Assembly: GCA_003278195.1 (NCBI GenBank)
Contig: QCGE01000001.1
Coordinates: 124,001-188,000 of the forward strand
Length of the DNA: 64,000 nt
Direction: 5' to 3'
DNA from: Prochlorococcus sp. AG-363-P08
GTDB lineage: Bacteria > Cyanobacteriota > Cyanobacteriia > PCC-6307 > Cyanobiaceae
In this document: piece by piece, positions 18,371 to 27,369 of the stretch
How the letters are laid out: each line of letters opens with the position of its first letter
Position numbering within the stretch: position 1 is the stretch's first letter
Notes under the pieces: generated by a model
Database searches by the model: none
The model's input: the letters and a program-made list of their open reading frames with translations, nothing else
What the model was told of the DNA's origin: nothing
Program-made: the position numbers and the translations under genes

Positions 18371-19792
18371 CTATGATGCAAACCCTCCCATATGTTTTAG
18401 AAGCCAAGCAGCGGTCCTTAGGTAAATCAGGACACCAGCAACATCAGTAGCCGTTGTAATGAAAGGAGCAGACATCAAAGCTGGGTCCAGTCCCATTCGG
18501 TCAAAAACCAAAGGCAAAGCAGCACCAGCTGTCGCAGCAAGAGTAGTTATCGCGAAAAGGCTTATGCCAACGGCAGCCCCAACTAAAGGGCTCTCTCCCC
18601 GCCACCACGCAAATGGAACAACTAAAACAAGCATTAATAAACCCAACAGCGCCCCAGCCATTGCCTCCCTAAAGACAGCCTTCATAGGGCCTAAAGCTTG
18701 AATTCTTTGGGTACTTAAACCTCTAATAACCACTGTTGAGCTTTGAGCGCCAACATTGCCCCCAGTGCCAATCAACAAAGGAATAAATGCTGCTAGTAAA
18801 ACCACTTCCTTCAACACCAAATCATTCATTGCAATCACTTGTGTTGTAAAACCATTTGCAAAAACAAGTACTGCTAGCCAAACCACTCTGCGTCTAGCGA
18901 CAATAAACAAATTGCTCTGAAAATAATCATCTTCATCCCCAGCTTGGACAGCACCAGCTGCATATAAGTCTCTCGTTGCTTCTTGCTCAATAACATCAAT
19001 TACATCATCAACAGTGACAATTCCAACTAGTCTCTGCTCTCGATCTACTACAGGAACTGCAAGAAAGTCATACCTCTGTATTGCCCTAGCGACCTCCTCT
19101 TGATCAGTATCAGTCCCAACACTGACTACTTCCCTTGTCATTACATCACCTATTCGATCTTCGGGATCGGCAGTAACCAAATCACGTAATGAAAGGATCC
19201 CAGTCAGATGCCTCTCAGCATCAGTCACATAAAGGCTGTAAATAGTTTCTGTATCTGGAGCCTGTCTCCGCACAATCGATAACGCTTGTGCAGCACTGTG
19301 AAATTCCTTTAAATCAATGAACTCTGGCGTCATTAACCTGCCAGCAGTTTCCGACTCATAACCAAGTAATTGAGCAGTCACTCTTCTTTCAGAAGGACTT
19401 AAAACCGAAAGCAACCTTCGAACAACCTTTGCTGGCAACTCATCAAACAGACGAACTCGATCATCCGGTGACATCTCCTCTACTAACTCCAACACCTCAT
19501 TCGAGCGGAGCCTATCCAGCAAGCTTTGTTGTACAGCTGGATCTAAATACTCATAAACTTCGATAGCCTCATTCTTACTTAAAAGCCTAAAAGCCAATGC
19601 CTGCAAAACCAATGGCAAAAAGCCAATAGCCTCTGCAATATCCACTGGCTGGACTGGCTGCAGCAAAACTTTGACAGCGTCATAATTCCCAATCGAAAGC
19701 ATGGCTTCCAATTGTTTTGCAACTACTTCAGCCAGCTGAGGATCATTAACTACAGATGCAGCATGACCTGGCGGCCCAATCGCCTCATTCAT
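18371..19792 (-). CDS. mgtE: Magnesium transporter MgtE
   Basis: A 473-residue Mg2+ channel/transporter. It has the N-terminal superhelical domain of short repeats (VVRRLLSVLSPSERR, DDRVRLFDELPAK), two CBS domains (about 150-275; EDRIGDVMTREVVSVGTDTD, FLAVPVVDREQRLVGIVTVDDVIDVI) that sense Mg2+, and five membrane helices at the C terminus (LLIGTGGNVGAQSSTVVIRGL, LATAGAALPLVFDRMGLDPAL). All key segments of the family are intact. ATG start; its hairpin terminator is 13 bases past the stop. Relevant to Mg for chlorophyll and ribosomes. Confidence 0.95.
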   Translation of the reverse strand: MNEAIGPPGHAASVVNDPQLAEVVAKQLEAMLSIGNYDAVKVLLQPVQPVDIAEAIGFLPLVLQALAFRLLSKNEAIEVYEYLDPAVQQSLLDRLRSNEVLELVEEMSPDDRVRLFDELPAKVVRRLLSVLSPSERRVTAQLLGYESETAGRLMTPEFIDLKEFHSAAQALSIVRRQAPDTETIYSLYVTDAERHLTGILSLRDLVTADPEDRIGDVMTREVVSVGTDTDQEEVARAIQRYDFLAVPVVDREQRLVGIVTVDDVIDVIEQEATRDLYAAGAVQAGDEDDYFQSNLFIVARRRVVWLAVLVFANGFTTQVIAMNDLVLKEVVLLAAFIPLLIGTGGNVGAQSSTVVIRGLSTQRIQALGPMKAVFREAMAGALLGLLMLVLVVPFAWWRGESPLVGAAVGISLFAITTLAATAGAALPLVFDRMGLDPALMSAPFITTATDVAGVLIYLRTAAWLLKHMGGFAS

Positions 19793-19868
19793 GGGCGTAC
19801 CTAAAAGGCTTGAACAGTGTATGAGCTAACAACCCTCGCTAGTCTTATCTCTTGAAACCCAAAAACTT

Positions 19869-20348
19869 ATGACCATAAACGTAACGAATGTTCTTGTCCG
19901 AGCTGGAGATGGTTCTGACAAATGCCTAGGGGAATACAAAGGCCTAGTGATACTTGTCGTAAATGTGGCAAGTCGCTGTGGGTTTACCAAACAATATGCT
20001 GGGCTGCAAAAGCTTGAGAATGACTACAGAAAAAAAGGTTTCAGGGTTTTAGGTTTTCCTTGTAATGACTTTGGAGAACAAGAACCAGGGTCTCTAGAAG
20101 AAATCAAAACATTTTGCAGTAGTACGTATGGAGCAACGTTTGAACTATTTGCCAAAGTCCATGCAAAAGGGGAAACTACTGAGCCATATTCGACCTTGAA
20201 CAAGGTGGATCCCGTCGGAGATGTTGGCTGGAACTTTGAGAAATTCTTAATCAACCGAGAAGGAGATGTAATCCATCGCTTCAAAAGTGATATAGAACCT
20301 TCAAGCAATGAGATCAAGAGTGCGATCGAAAATGCTTTGGCAAAGTAA
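19869..20348 (+). CDS. Glutathione peroxidase-family thiol peroxidase
   Basis: A 159-residue Gpx-fold peroxidase reducing lipid or hydrogen peroxides. The catalytic set is visible: Cys in VASRCGFTKQY, Gln in DFGEQEPG, and Trp/Asn in WNFEKFL. The active residue is cysteine, not selenocysteine, so thioredoxin is the likely reductant, as for other bacterial Gpx; that is inference from the family. Second Cys residues are present in FPCND and CSSTY. ATG start, 76 bases from the divergent mgtE start. The 3' end overlaps crcB by 35 bases in convergent orientation. Confidence 0.93.
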   Translation: MTINVTNVLVRAGDGSDKCLGEYKGLVILVVNVASRCGFTKQYAGLQKLENDYRKKGFRVLGFPCNDFGEQEPGSLEEIKTFCSSTYGATFELFAKVHAKGETTEPYSTLNKVDPVGDVGWNFEKFLINREGDVIHRFKSDIEPSSNEIKSAIENALAK

Positions 20349-20697
20349 TTAATTTGCCAATAGAAAATCCCAGAAAAATCGCACCTAATCCAAAAGCAAA
20401 AGGTAAACCTATTGAGCTGAAAAGAGTTGAAAAATCTTTTCTATTTAAATAATCTTTTAGAACGACCATCCAACCACTGAAAGTTGTCAAAGAACCGCAA
20501 AAACCCGAACAGAGCATTAATTGATATCTGAAGTTAAAATTTAAGCCAATAAAAATTCCTAAAACAAAGCAGCCCAGAATATTTGCAAAGAAATAATTAT
20601 CTATTTGCCAACGTATTAATGCTGCAGGAATTGATCCTATTGAAATCCAAAGCAGAAACCTTAATTGCTGAATTAAATTTTTCCTAAGATCATCCAT
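20314..20697 (-). CDS. crcB: Fluoride channel CrcB/Fluc, second copy
   Basis: A 127-residue four-helix membrane protein of the CrcB/Fluc family, which exports toxic fluoride as a dimer. The conserved Asn in FANILGCFVLG and the TTFSGWM motif at the dimer interface are present, as is an Arg in the first helix region (AALIRW). It overlaps the first crcB copy by eight bases, and the two chains probably form an antiparallel heterodimer. Its 3' end overlaps the glutathione peroxidase gene. Confidence 0.88.
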   Translation of the reverse strand: MDDLRKNLIQQLRFLLWISIGSIPAALIRWQIDNYFFANILGCFVLGIFIGLNFNFRYQLMLCSGFCGSLTTFSGWMVVLKDYLNRKDFSTLFSSIGLPFAFGLGAIFLGFSIGKLITLPKHFRSHS

Positions 20698-21058
20698 CTA
20701 CGAGATTAAAACCTAAAGTGGCAGCAAATATACCTCCAAAAATTGAAACAGTTGATATATACATAAACTCACAATATTTTCTGGACTTCAGGCTACACAT
20801 TAGATCATAAATAAAACCTGAGAATGTGCTCATCGAGCCCAAAAGACCTACTGCTATTAATAAATACTGATAAGTTTGGTATGAATTCAATGCAATCAAC
20901 GCGCCCAAGAAAAACGAAGCAAAAATATTAACTAAAAAATTTCCCCAAGACTTCGTTTGAAAACAACTAACAATCTTTATTCTGAGCCACGAACCGCAGA
21001 CTGAGCCTAGTGAAATAAATAGGATTTTACCAATCGCAATTCCATGCTCATCAAACAT
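20690..21058 (-). CDS. crcB: Fluoride channel CrcB/Fluc, first copy
   Basis: A 122-residue Fluc-family membrane protein with four hydrophobic segments. Family marks: SWLRIKI (Arg in helix 1), GNFLVNIFASFFLGAL (Asn of the pore) and GSMSTFSGF. Sequence differs clearly from its downstream neighbour, as is usual for heteromeric pairs. It overlaps the preceding SH3-like gene by eight bases. No crcB-type fluoride riboswitch is visible upstream, where the operon begins at gyrB. Confidence 0.88.
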   Translation of the reverse strand: MFDEHGIAIGKILFISLGSVCGSWLRIKIVSCFQTKSWGNFLVNIFASFFLGALIALNSYQTYQYLLIAVGLLGSMSTFSGFIYDLMCSLKSRKYCEFMYISTVSIFGGIFAATLGFNLVDG

Positions 21059-21392
21059 TTACCCAACCATTACGAAGATCATTAGAAATGGTTGATTTTT
21101 TCATATTATCTGACATTACTTGAACATGTATCCATTCTTTGCCTTGCGAAGTAACCCAAACTCTTAAGATTTTCATAGGTGTACCTATTGGTAAAGAAGT
21201 AATAGCAGGAGCTGACTTACAAGGACTGGAATAAAGAGAGCATTTTTTAGTTACTAATAGAGGTTCTGATGATGCACGTCTTCGTATATTAGGTATATCA
21301 AATTGTGCTCCTCCTACAGGTAGAGATGCAGGGCCAAATAAAGCAATTGCTAACAACCAGCTCCATTGAAAAACAATAGCCATTGAAGACAT
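21051..21392 (-). CDS. Secreted SH3-like protein
   Basis: A 113-residue protein with a signal-peptide-like start (hydrophobic at about 4-20, VFQWSWLLAIALFGPASLPVGG) and a bacterial SH3-type domain (CSLYSSPCKSAPAITSLPIGTPMKILRVW, then a Trp-containing strand). Such domains bind peptidoglycan or surface polymers. No catalytic domain is attached. The ATG immediately follows the gyrB stop codon with no gap, so translation is likely coupled. Ends eight bases inside crcB. Confidence 0.75.
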   Translation of the reverse strand: MSSMAIVFQWSWLLAIALFGPASLPVGGAQFDIPNIRRRASSEPLLVTKKCSLYSSPCKSAPAITSLPIGTPMKILRVWVTSQGKEWIHVQVMSDNMKKSTISNDLRNGWVNV

Positions 21393-23369
<1,977 letters not shown>

Positions 23370-23372
23370 TCA

Positions 23373-23510
23373 ATGCCAAGAAGAGATGTTCTAAGAGGCC
23401 TCATCTGTGAGTGCCCTCAACATGGCAGTTGCAATCTAACACTGCTGTCACAGAGGCGCTTGCAGAGGTCTCTTAGAGAATTCTGCAGTAAGGGATGGAG
23501 CCCTCTTTAA
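23373..23510 (+). CDS. Candidate small cysteine-containing protein between gyrB and miaA (45 aa)
   Basis: An ATG frame of 45 residues in the 154-base gap, ending four bases before the miaA start. The product carries a compact Cys/His group (CECPQHGSC) followed by an Arg-rich helix-like stretch ([13 protein letters not shown]). The DNA is noticeably richer in G+C than the surroundings, as for a conserved gene. No good ribosome site precedes the ATG and the promoter would have to lie in gyrB, so this is a candidate only. No family recognised. Confidence 0.35.
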   Translation: MPRRDVLRGLICECPQHGSCNLTLLSQRRLQRSLREFCSKGWSPL

Positions 23511-23514
23511 GGAT

Positions 23515-24429
23515 ATGAAAATCCGTGAAAATAAAAAAGATTACGTTGATTCAACAGTAATTGTTCTTCTAGGTGCAACAGCAAGTGGCAAAACTAAGTT
23601 AGCAATCGAGCTAGCAGAAACCCTTGACTTAAATATCATCAATGTTGATTCACGTCAGTTATATGAAGGGATGAATATTGGAACTGCAAAGCCCACAAAA
23701 GAACAACAAAAACGAGTACTGCATTATCTTCTTGATCTACGAAAACCTAACGAACCAATAACAGTCCAAGAGTTTCAAAGAGAAGCAAAAATACAAATCA
23801 ACTCCTCTCTTGCCTCAAAAAAGATGGCTTTTTTAGTAGGAGGTAGTGGTCTTTACCTAAAAGCCATTACAGGAGGTCTGAATCCCCCAAAAGTAGGACC
23901 TCAGAAAATTATTAGAGAGCAATTGAAAAATCTTGGGCAAAACGATTGTTATCAAATCCTCATTGGCTGTGACCCGCAAGCAGCTAAACGAATATCACCA
24001 CAAGATTCTGTCAGAACTCAAAGAGCATTAGAAGTATTTTATGCAACAGGTAAAACAATGAGCAGCCAACAATACATATGCCCTCCACCATGGAAAATTA
24101 TTGAACTCGGACTTGACCCGGAAGATCTCCGATCCCGAATTGAGAAAAGAACATTATTTATGTATGCAAATGGATTAATCGAGGAAACCGAGGCTTTAAT
24201 GAAAGTCTATGGAGCAAATTTACCTATGCTGCAAACTATTGGTTATGCAGAAGCTATTCAGGTCATTCATAATGAACTCACGACCTCCGAAGCTATAGCT
24301 ATCACTACAAAAAGAACACAACAATTTGCTAAACGTCAACGAACTTGGTTCCGAAAGCAGCATGCACCATATTGGTTAAATCATGAGAATGCCCTAAGTA
24401 AAGCCCTAACATTGATCAATGGGGTTTAG
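23515..24429 (+). CDS. miaA: tRNA dimethylallyltransferase MiaA
   Basis: Adds the isopentenyl group to A37 of tRNAs reading UNN codons. The 304-residue protein has the P-loop [13 protein letters not shown] (about 19-31), the switch [31 protein letters not shown], and the C-terminal [10 protein letters not shown] and [19 protein letters not shown] start preceded by TAAGGAT, which offers a short ribosome site. It is followed by infC 65 bases downstream on the same strand. Confidence 0.96.
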   Translation: MKIRENKKDYVDSTVIVLLGATASGKTKLAIELAETLDLNIINVDSRQLYEGMNIGTAKPTKEQQKRVLHYLLDLRKPNEPITVQEFQREAKIQINSSLASKKMAFLVGGSGLYLKAITGGLNPPKVGPQKIIREQLKNLGQNDCYQILIGCDPQAAKRISPQDSVRTQRALEVFYATGKTMSSQQYICPPPWKIIELGLDPEDLRSRIEKRTLFMYANGLIEETEALMKVYGANLPMLQTIGYAEAIQVIHNELTTSEAIAITTKRTQQFAKRQRTWFRKQHAPYWLNHENALSKALTLINGV

Positions 24430-24494
24430 GGTTAAGGCTGGATAAATCAACTAATCTTCCGTTTGTAAGCGGCACTGCTCCCTCAACCCACTGA

Positions 24495-25154
24495 ATGCCT
24501 CCTCGTCCTCGTTTTGATCGTCGCGCTCCTGTCAGAGAGCTACCAAATATCAATGATCGAATCAACTACCCCAAATTACGGGTTGTTGATGCTGATGGTA
24601 CTCAACTCGGAATTATCAATAGAGAAGAAGCTCTAGAAGTCGCAAAAGAAAGGGAACTAGACCTTGTGCTTGTTAGCGAAAAAGCTGATCCTCCAGTCTG
24701 TCGAATAATGGATTATGGGAAATTCAAATTTGAACAAGAGAAAAAAGCAAAAGAAGCTAAAAAGAAATCACATCAAACAGAAGTCAAAGAAGTCAAAATG
24801 AGATACAAAATTGACCAACATGACTATGCAGTGCGAATAGGCCATGCTGTGAGATTTCTCAAGGCAGGAGACAAAGTCAAATGCACGGTCATCTTTAGAG
24901 GACGGGAAATCCAACACACAGCCCTAGCAGAAACACTTCTAAGGAGAATGGCTACTGATCTTGAAGAACAAGCAGAAATCCAACAAGCTCCTAAGCGTGA
25001 AGGGAGAAACATGATCATGTTTTTAACACCTCGAAAAACACCACTAATCAAAAAAGATAAAGATGATTCTCAACCAACTAAAGCCGTAAGAAGTATCTCC
25101 ACACCGCCGCCGCCAGCTATCAAAAAAATTTCCAATAAGCCTAAAAATACTTAA
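24495..25154 (+). CDS. infC: Translation initiation factor IF-3
   Basis: IF-3 checks the initiator tRNA and start codon on the 30S subunit. The 219-residue protein has the N-terminal domain ([21 protein letters not shown]), the linker ([20 protein letters not shown]) and the C-terminal domain ([31 protein letters not shown]). A Lys/Pro-rich tail of about 40 residues extends beyond the usual end. It is far from rpmI-rplT, unlike the infC-rpmI-rplT operon of many bacteria. ATG start. Confidence 0.96.
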   Translation: MPPRPRFDRRAPVRELPNINDRINYPKLRVVDADGTQLGIINREEALEVAKERELDLVLVSEKADPPVCRIMDYGKFKFEQEKKAKEAKKKSHQTEVKEVKMRYKIDQHDYAVRIGHAVRFLKAGDKVKCTVIFRGREIQHTALAETLLRRMATDLEEQAEIQQAPKREGRNMIMFLTPRKTPLIKKDKDDSQPTKAVRSISTPPPPAIKKISNKPKNT

Positions 25155-25177
25155 AAAAACCAATCCAATAAGGATTA

Positions 25178-25333
25178 GTGATCCAAGCTCCTTTCTTTAA
25201 AGGGAAAGTGGTGTTTTTAGAGCCTCATGAGCTATGCGATAAAAAATTTGAAAAAACTCAAAGGCTTTTAGAGAAAACACATCAAAAGTTCTCGCGAATC
25301 TACCTACAAGCTCTTAACAACTCACTTGATTAA
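25178..25333 (+). CDS. Candidate small protein after infC (51 aa)
   Basis: A GTG-initiated frame with AAGGA four bases before the start, 23 bases after the infC stop and on the same strand. The product begins VIQAPFFKGKVVFLEPHE and continues with a helical, charged stretch (KKFEKTQRLLEKTHQKFSR). Composition is protein-like, but no family is recognised. It could be a genuine small gene co-transcribed with infC. Confidence 0.4.
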   Translation: MIQAPFFKGKVVFLEPHELCDKKFEKTQRLLEKTHQKFSRIYLQALNNSLD

Positions 25334-25474
25334 GTTTCGAAATAAACAAAAGAAAAATTTGTTTACGAAGAGTTTCTCTATATCCCAAACATGAAAGCAG
25401 AGCTCAAATGAACGAAAAAAATACCAATAAAACGCTTTCTGGTAACTAATCCGTGTCTCGGATGAGAATCGCCT

Positions 25475-25576
25475 ATGTCTATCGCCAAAAAAGTCAAGCA
25501 AAAATCTGAGATTGAGATCCTTGCAATAAGACAACAAGAGTTGAATCCAATTGTCACAGAGGCCATGCCTCCTTAG
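25475..25576 (+). CDS. Candidate very small protein (33 aa), uncertain
   Basis: An ATG frame of 33 residues (MSIAKKVKQKSEIEILAIRQ...) 30 bases before the regulator start. It has an amphipathic helical look, but it is too short to judge and lacks an evident ribosome site. It may be a leader peptide of the regulator gene or a chance frame. Confidence 0.2.
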   Translation: MSIAKKVKQKSEIEILAIRQQELNPIVTEAMPP

Positions 25577-25606
25577 GGTGGCCGCATTACAACCTGTCCC
25601 ACTGGC

Positions 25607-26596
25607 GTGCGATTCCACATTCAACAGGAAAGCGATATCCCTGCATCGACCCAGTTATATAACCAAATTTGTTTCGCGATAGCAGCGAGACACTATCCAC
25701 CTGGACATAGGTTGCCCAGTACACGGCAACTGGCAATGCAGACTGGGCTCCACAGAAACACGATTAGCAAGGTTTATAGGCAGCTAGAAACAGACGGGGT
25801 GGTTGAAGCAATGGCTGGATCAGGAATTTACGTTAGAGATCAACAAAAACCTCGTGAAGTTAAAACACCTCCGCATATACGGAATAAGGCAGTTACTGAT
25901 ATTGATCAAGAAGTTCGAAAATGTGTAGATGGCCTGTTGAATGCTGGCTGCACACTTCAGCAAACCAGAGAACTACTTACAAGAGAAATTGACTGGCGTT
26001 TACGTTGCGGAGCAAGAGTACTGATAAGTACTCCTAGGGAAGATATTGGCGCATCAATGCTTATTGCTGAAGAGCTTGAACCACATCTCGATGTGCCAGT
26101 AGAAGTCGTTCCTATGGAAGAACTAGAAAGCGTGCTGGAAAGCTCAAGCAATGGAACTGTTGTAACTAGTAGATACTTTTTACAGCCAATCGAAAGTTTG
26201 GCAAAAGCTCACAAAGTCAGAGCTGTTGCAGTAGACCTAAATGACTTCAGACAAGAATTGGCTTTATTGAAAGAGTTACGGGCAGGAAGTTGTGTTGGAC
26301 TCGTCAGCATTAGCCCAGGAATTTTGAGAGCCGCAGAAGTAATCCTCCACAGCATGCGTGGAAATGAGATTTTGCTAATGACAGCCACTCCTGACGTGGG
26401 GAGTCGACTGCTCGCTTTACTTCGAGCCTCAAGCCATGTTCTGTGTGATAGACCAAGCCTCTCACTAGTAGAACAAAGCCTTAGACAAAACCGATCGCAA
26501 TTAATGAGAATGCCTCAAATTCACTGCGCAGAAAGTTATCTAAGTAGGGACACAATAGACAAATTATTAAAAGAAATAGGACTGCAGTCAGAATAA
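25607..26596 (+). CDS. GntR-type transcriptional regulator with unassigned C-terminal domain
   Basis: A 329-residue protein. Residues about 1-75 are a GntR winged helix (DIPASTQLYNQICFAIAARHYPPGHRLPSTRQLAMQTGLHRNTISKVYRQLETDGVV). The remaining 250 residues do not look like the FCD, UTRA or aminotransferase-type effector domains, but contain alternating sheet/helix sequence (RVLISTPREDIGASMLIAEEL, GTVVTSRYFLQPIES). The start is GTG at 25607; no strong ribosome site is visible. It is eight bases from cysE, so both are probably one transcript. The effector and targets are unknown. Confidence 0.85.
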   Translation: MRFHIQQESDIPASTQLYNQICFAIAARHYPPGHRLPSTRQLAMQTGLHRNTISKVYRQLETDGVVEAMAGSGIYVRDQQKPREVKTPPHIRNKAVTDIDQEVRKCVDGLLNAGCTLQQTRELLTREIDWRLRCGARVLISTPREDIGASMLIAEELEPHLDVPVEVVPMEELESVLESSSNGTVVTSRYFLQPIESLAKAHKVRAVAVDLNDFRQELALLKELRAGSCVGLVSISPGILRAAEVILHSMRGNEILLMTATPDVGSRLLALLRASSHVLCDRPSLSLVEQSLRQNRSQLMRMPQIHCAESYLSRDTIDKLLKEIGLQSE

Positions 26597-26604
26597 GAAT
26601 CTAA

Positions 26605-27363
26605 ATGCTTACTGCAATAAGAGCTGATCTTAAAATTGTCAAAGAAAGAGATCCCGCCGCAAGGGGTCTTTTGGAGATATTACTTTGTTATCCAGGGGTA
26701 CATGCACTATCAATACATCGCCTTAGCCATAAACTTTGGAAAGCTAAATTGCCAATAATACCGATGAAATTATTAGCAAGACTACTAAGCCAATTAAGCA
26801 GAAATCTTACAGGGGTTGAGATACACCCAGGTGCTCAAATCGGTACTGGTGTGTTTATAGATCATGGAATGGGAGTTGTAATTGGAGAAACTACAAAAAT
26901 TGGCAATCGATGCCTGCTTTATCAAGGAGTCACCTTAGGAGGCACAGGGAAGGAGCACGGCAAACGTCATCCAACACTTGAGGAAAATGTTGTAGTTGGT
27001 GCTGGAGCAAAAGTTCTTGGTGCCATTAATGTTGGCGAAAATACAAGAATTGGAGCAGGTTCAGTTGTTGTTCGAGATGTTGAAGCTAACAGCACAGTTG
27101 TAGGAATCCCAGGAAGAGTTGTTCATCAAAGTGGTGTAAAAATCAACCCTCTAGCACATTCAGCCTTACCAGACGCAGAAGCTAAAGTTATTAGAAACCT
27201 CATGAATAGAATTGATGAGCTAGAAAACCAAATTAGCGCTCTACAAACTTGTCTTAATGAAGTAAGCAAAGAGAATCTTCAGGAAGAAATGCGCCCAAAC
27301 AAATCGCAAAGCTTAAAAGATAGAGAGATAATGGAATTCCTTGGAGAAAATACACAAAATTAA
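26605..27363 (+). CDS. cysE: Serine O-acetyltransferase CysE
   Basis: Makes O-acetylserine from serine and acetyl-CoA, the first step of cysteine synthesis. A 252-residue protein with an N-terminal helical domain and left-handed beta-helix hexapeptide repeats ([30 protein letters not shown], then [16 protein letters not shown]). The catalytic His/Asp pair is in the DHGMG stretch, and the loop [12 protein letters not shown] is typical. The C terminus carries a coiled-coil tail ([20 protein letters not shown]). Convergent with secA, six bases apart. Confidence 0.96.
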   Translation: MLTAIRADLKIVKERDPAARGLLEILLCYPGVHALSIHRLSHKLWKAKLPIIPMKLLARLLSQLSRNLTGVEIHPGAQIGTGVFIDHGMGVVIGETTKIGNRCLLYQGVTLGGTGKEHGKRHPTLEENVVVGAGAKVLGAINVGENTRIGAGSVVVRDVEANSTVVGIPGRVVHQSGVKINPLAHSALPDAEAKVIRNLMNRIDELENQISALQTCLNEVSKENLQEEMRPNKSQSLKDREIMEFLGENTQN

Positions 27364-27369
27364 TATTAT

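Larger units (their letters stand above)
25155..25606. other. 452-base gap between infC and the GntR-type regulator
   Basis: AT-rich gap without a recognised RNA gene. It holds two short plus-strand frames listed separately (51 and 33 residues) and must carry the promoter of the regulator. AATCC/GGATT (25162-25166 and 25172-25176) form a small hairpin that would cover the ribosome site of the 51-residue frame. A 100-residue minus-strand frame in 25322-25624 overlaps the regulator's start and was rejected. Confidence 0.5.

Noticed and set aside
25322-25624. 100-residue minus-strand frame overlapping the start of the GntR-type regulator
   Set aside because: The composition (long Phe/Cys-rich, HRRFSSETR) is not protein-like, it overlaps a convincing gene, and it has no ribosome site.
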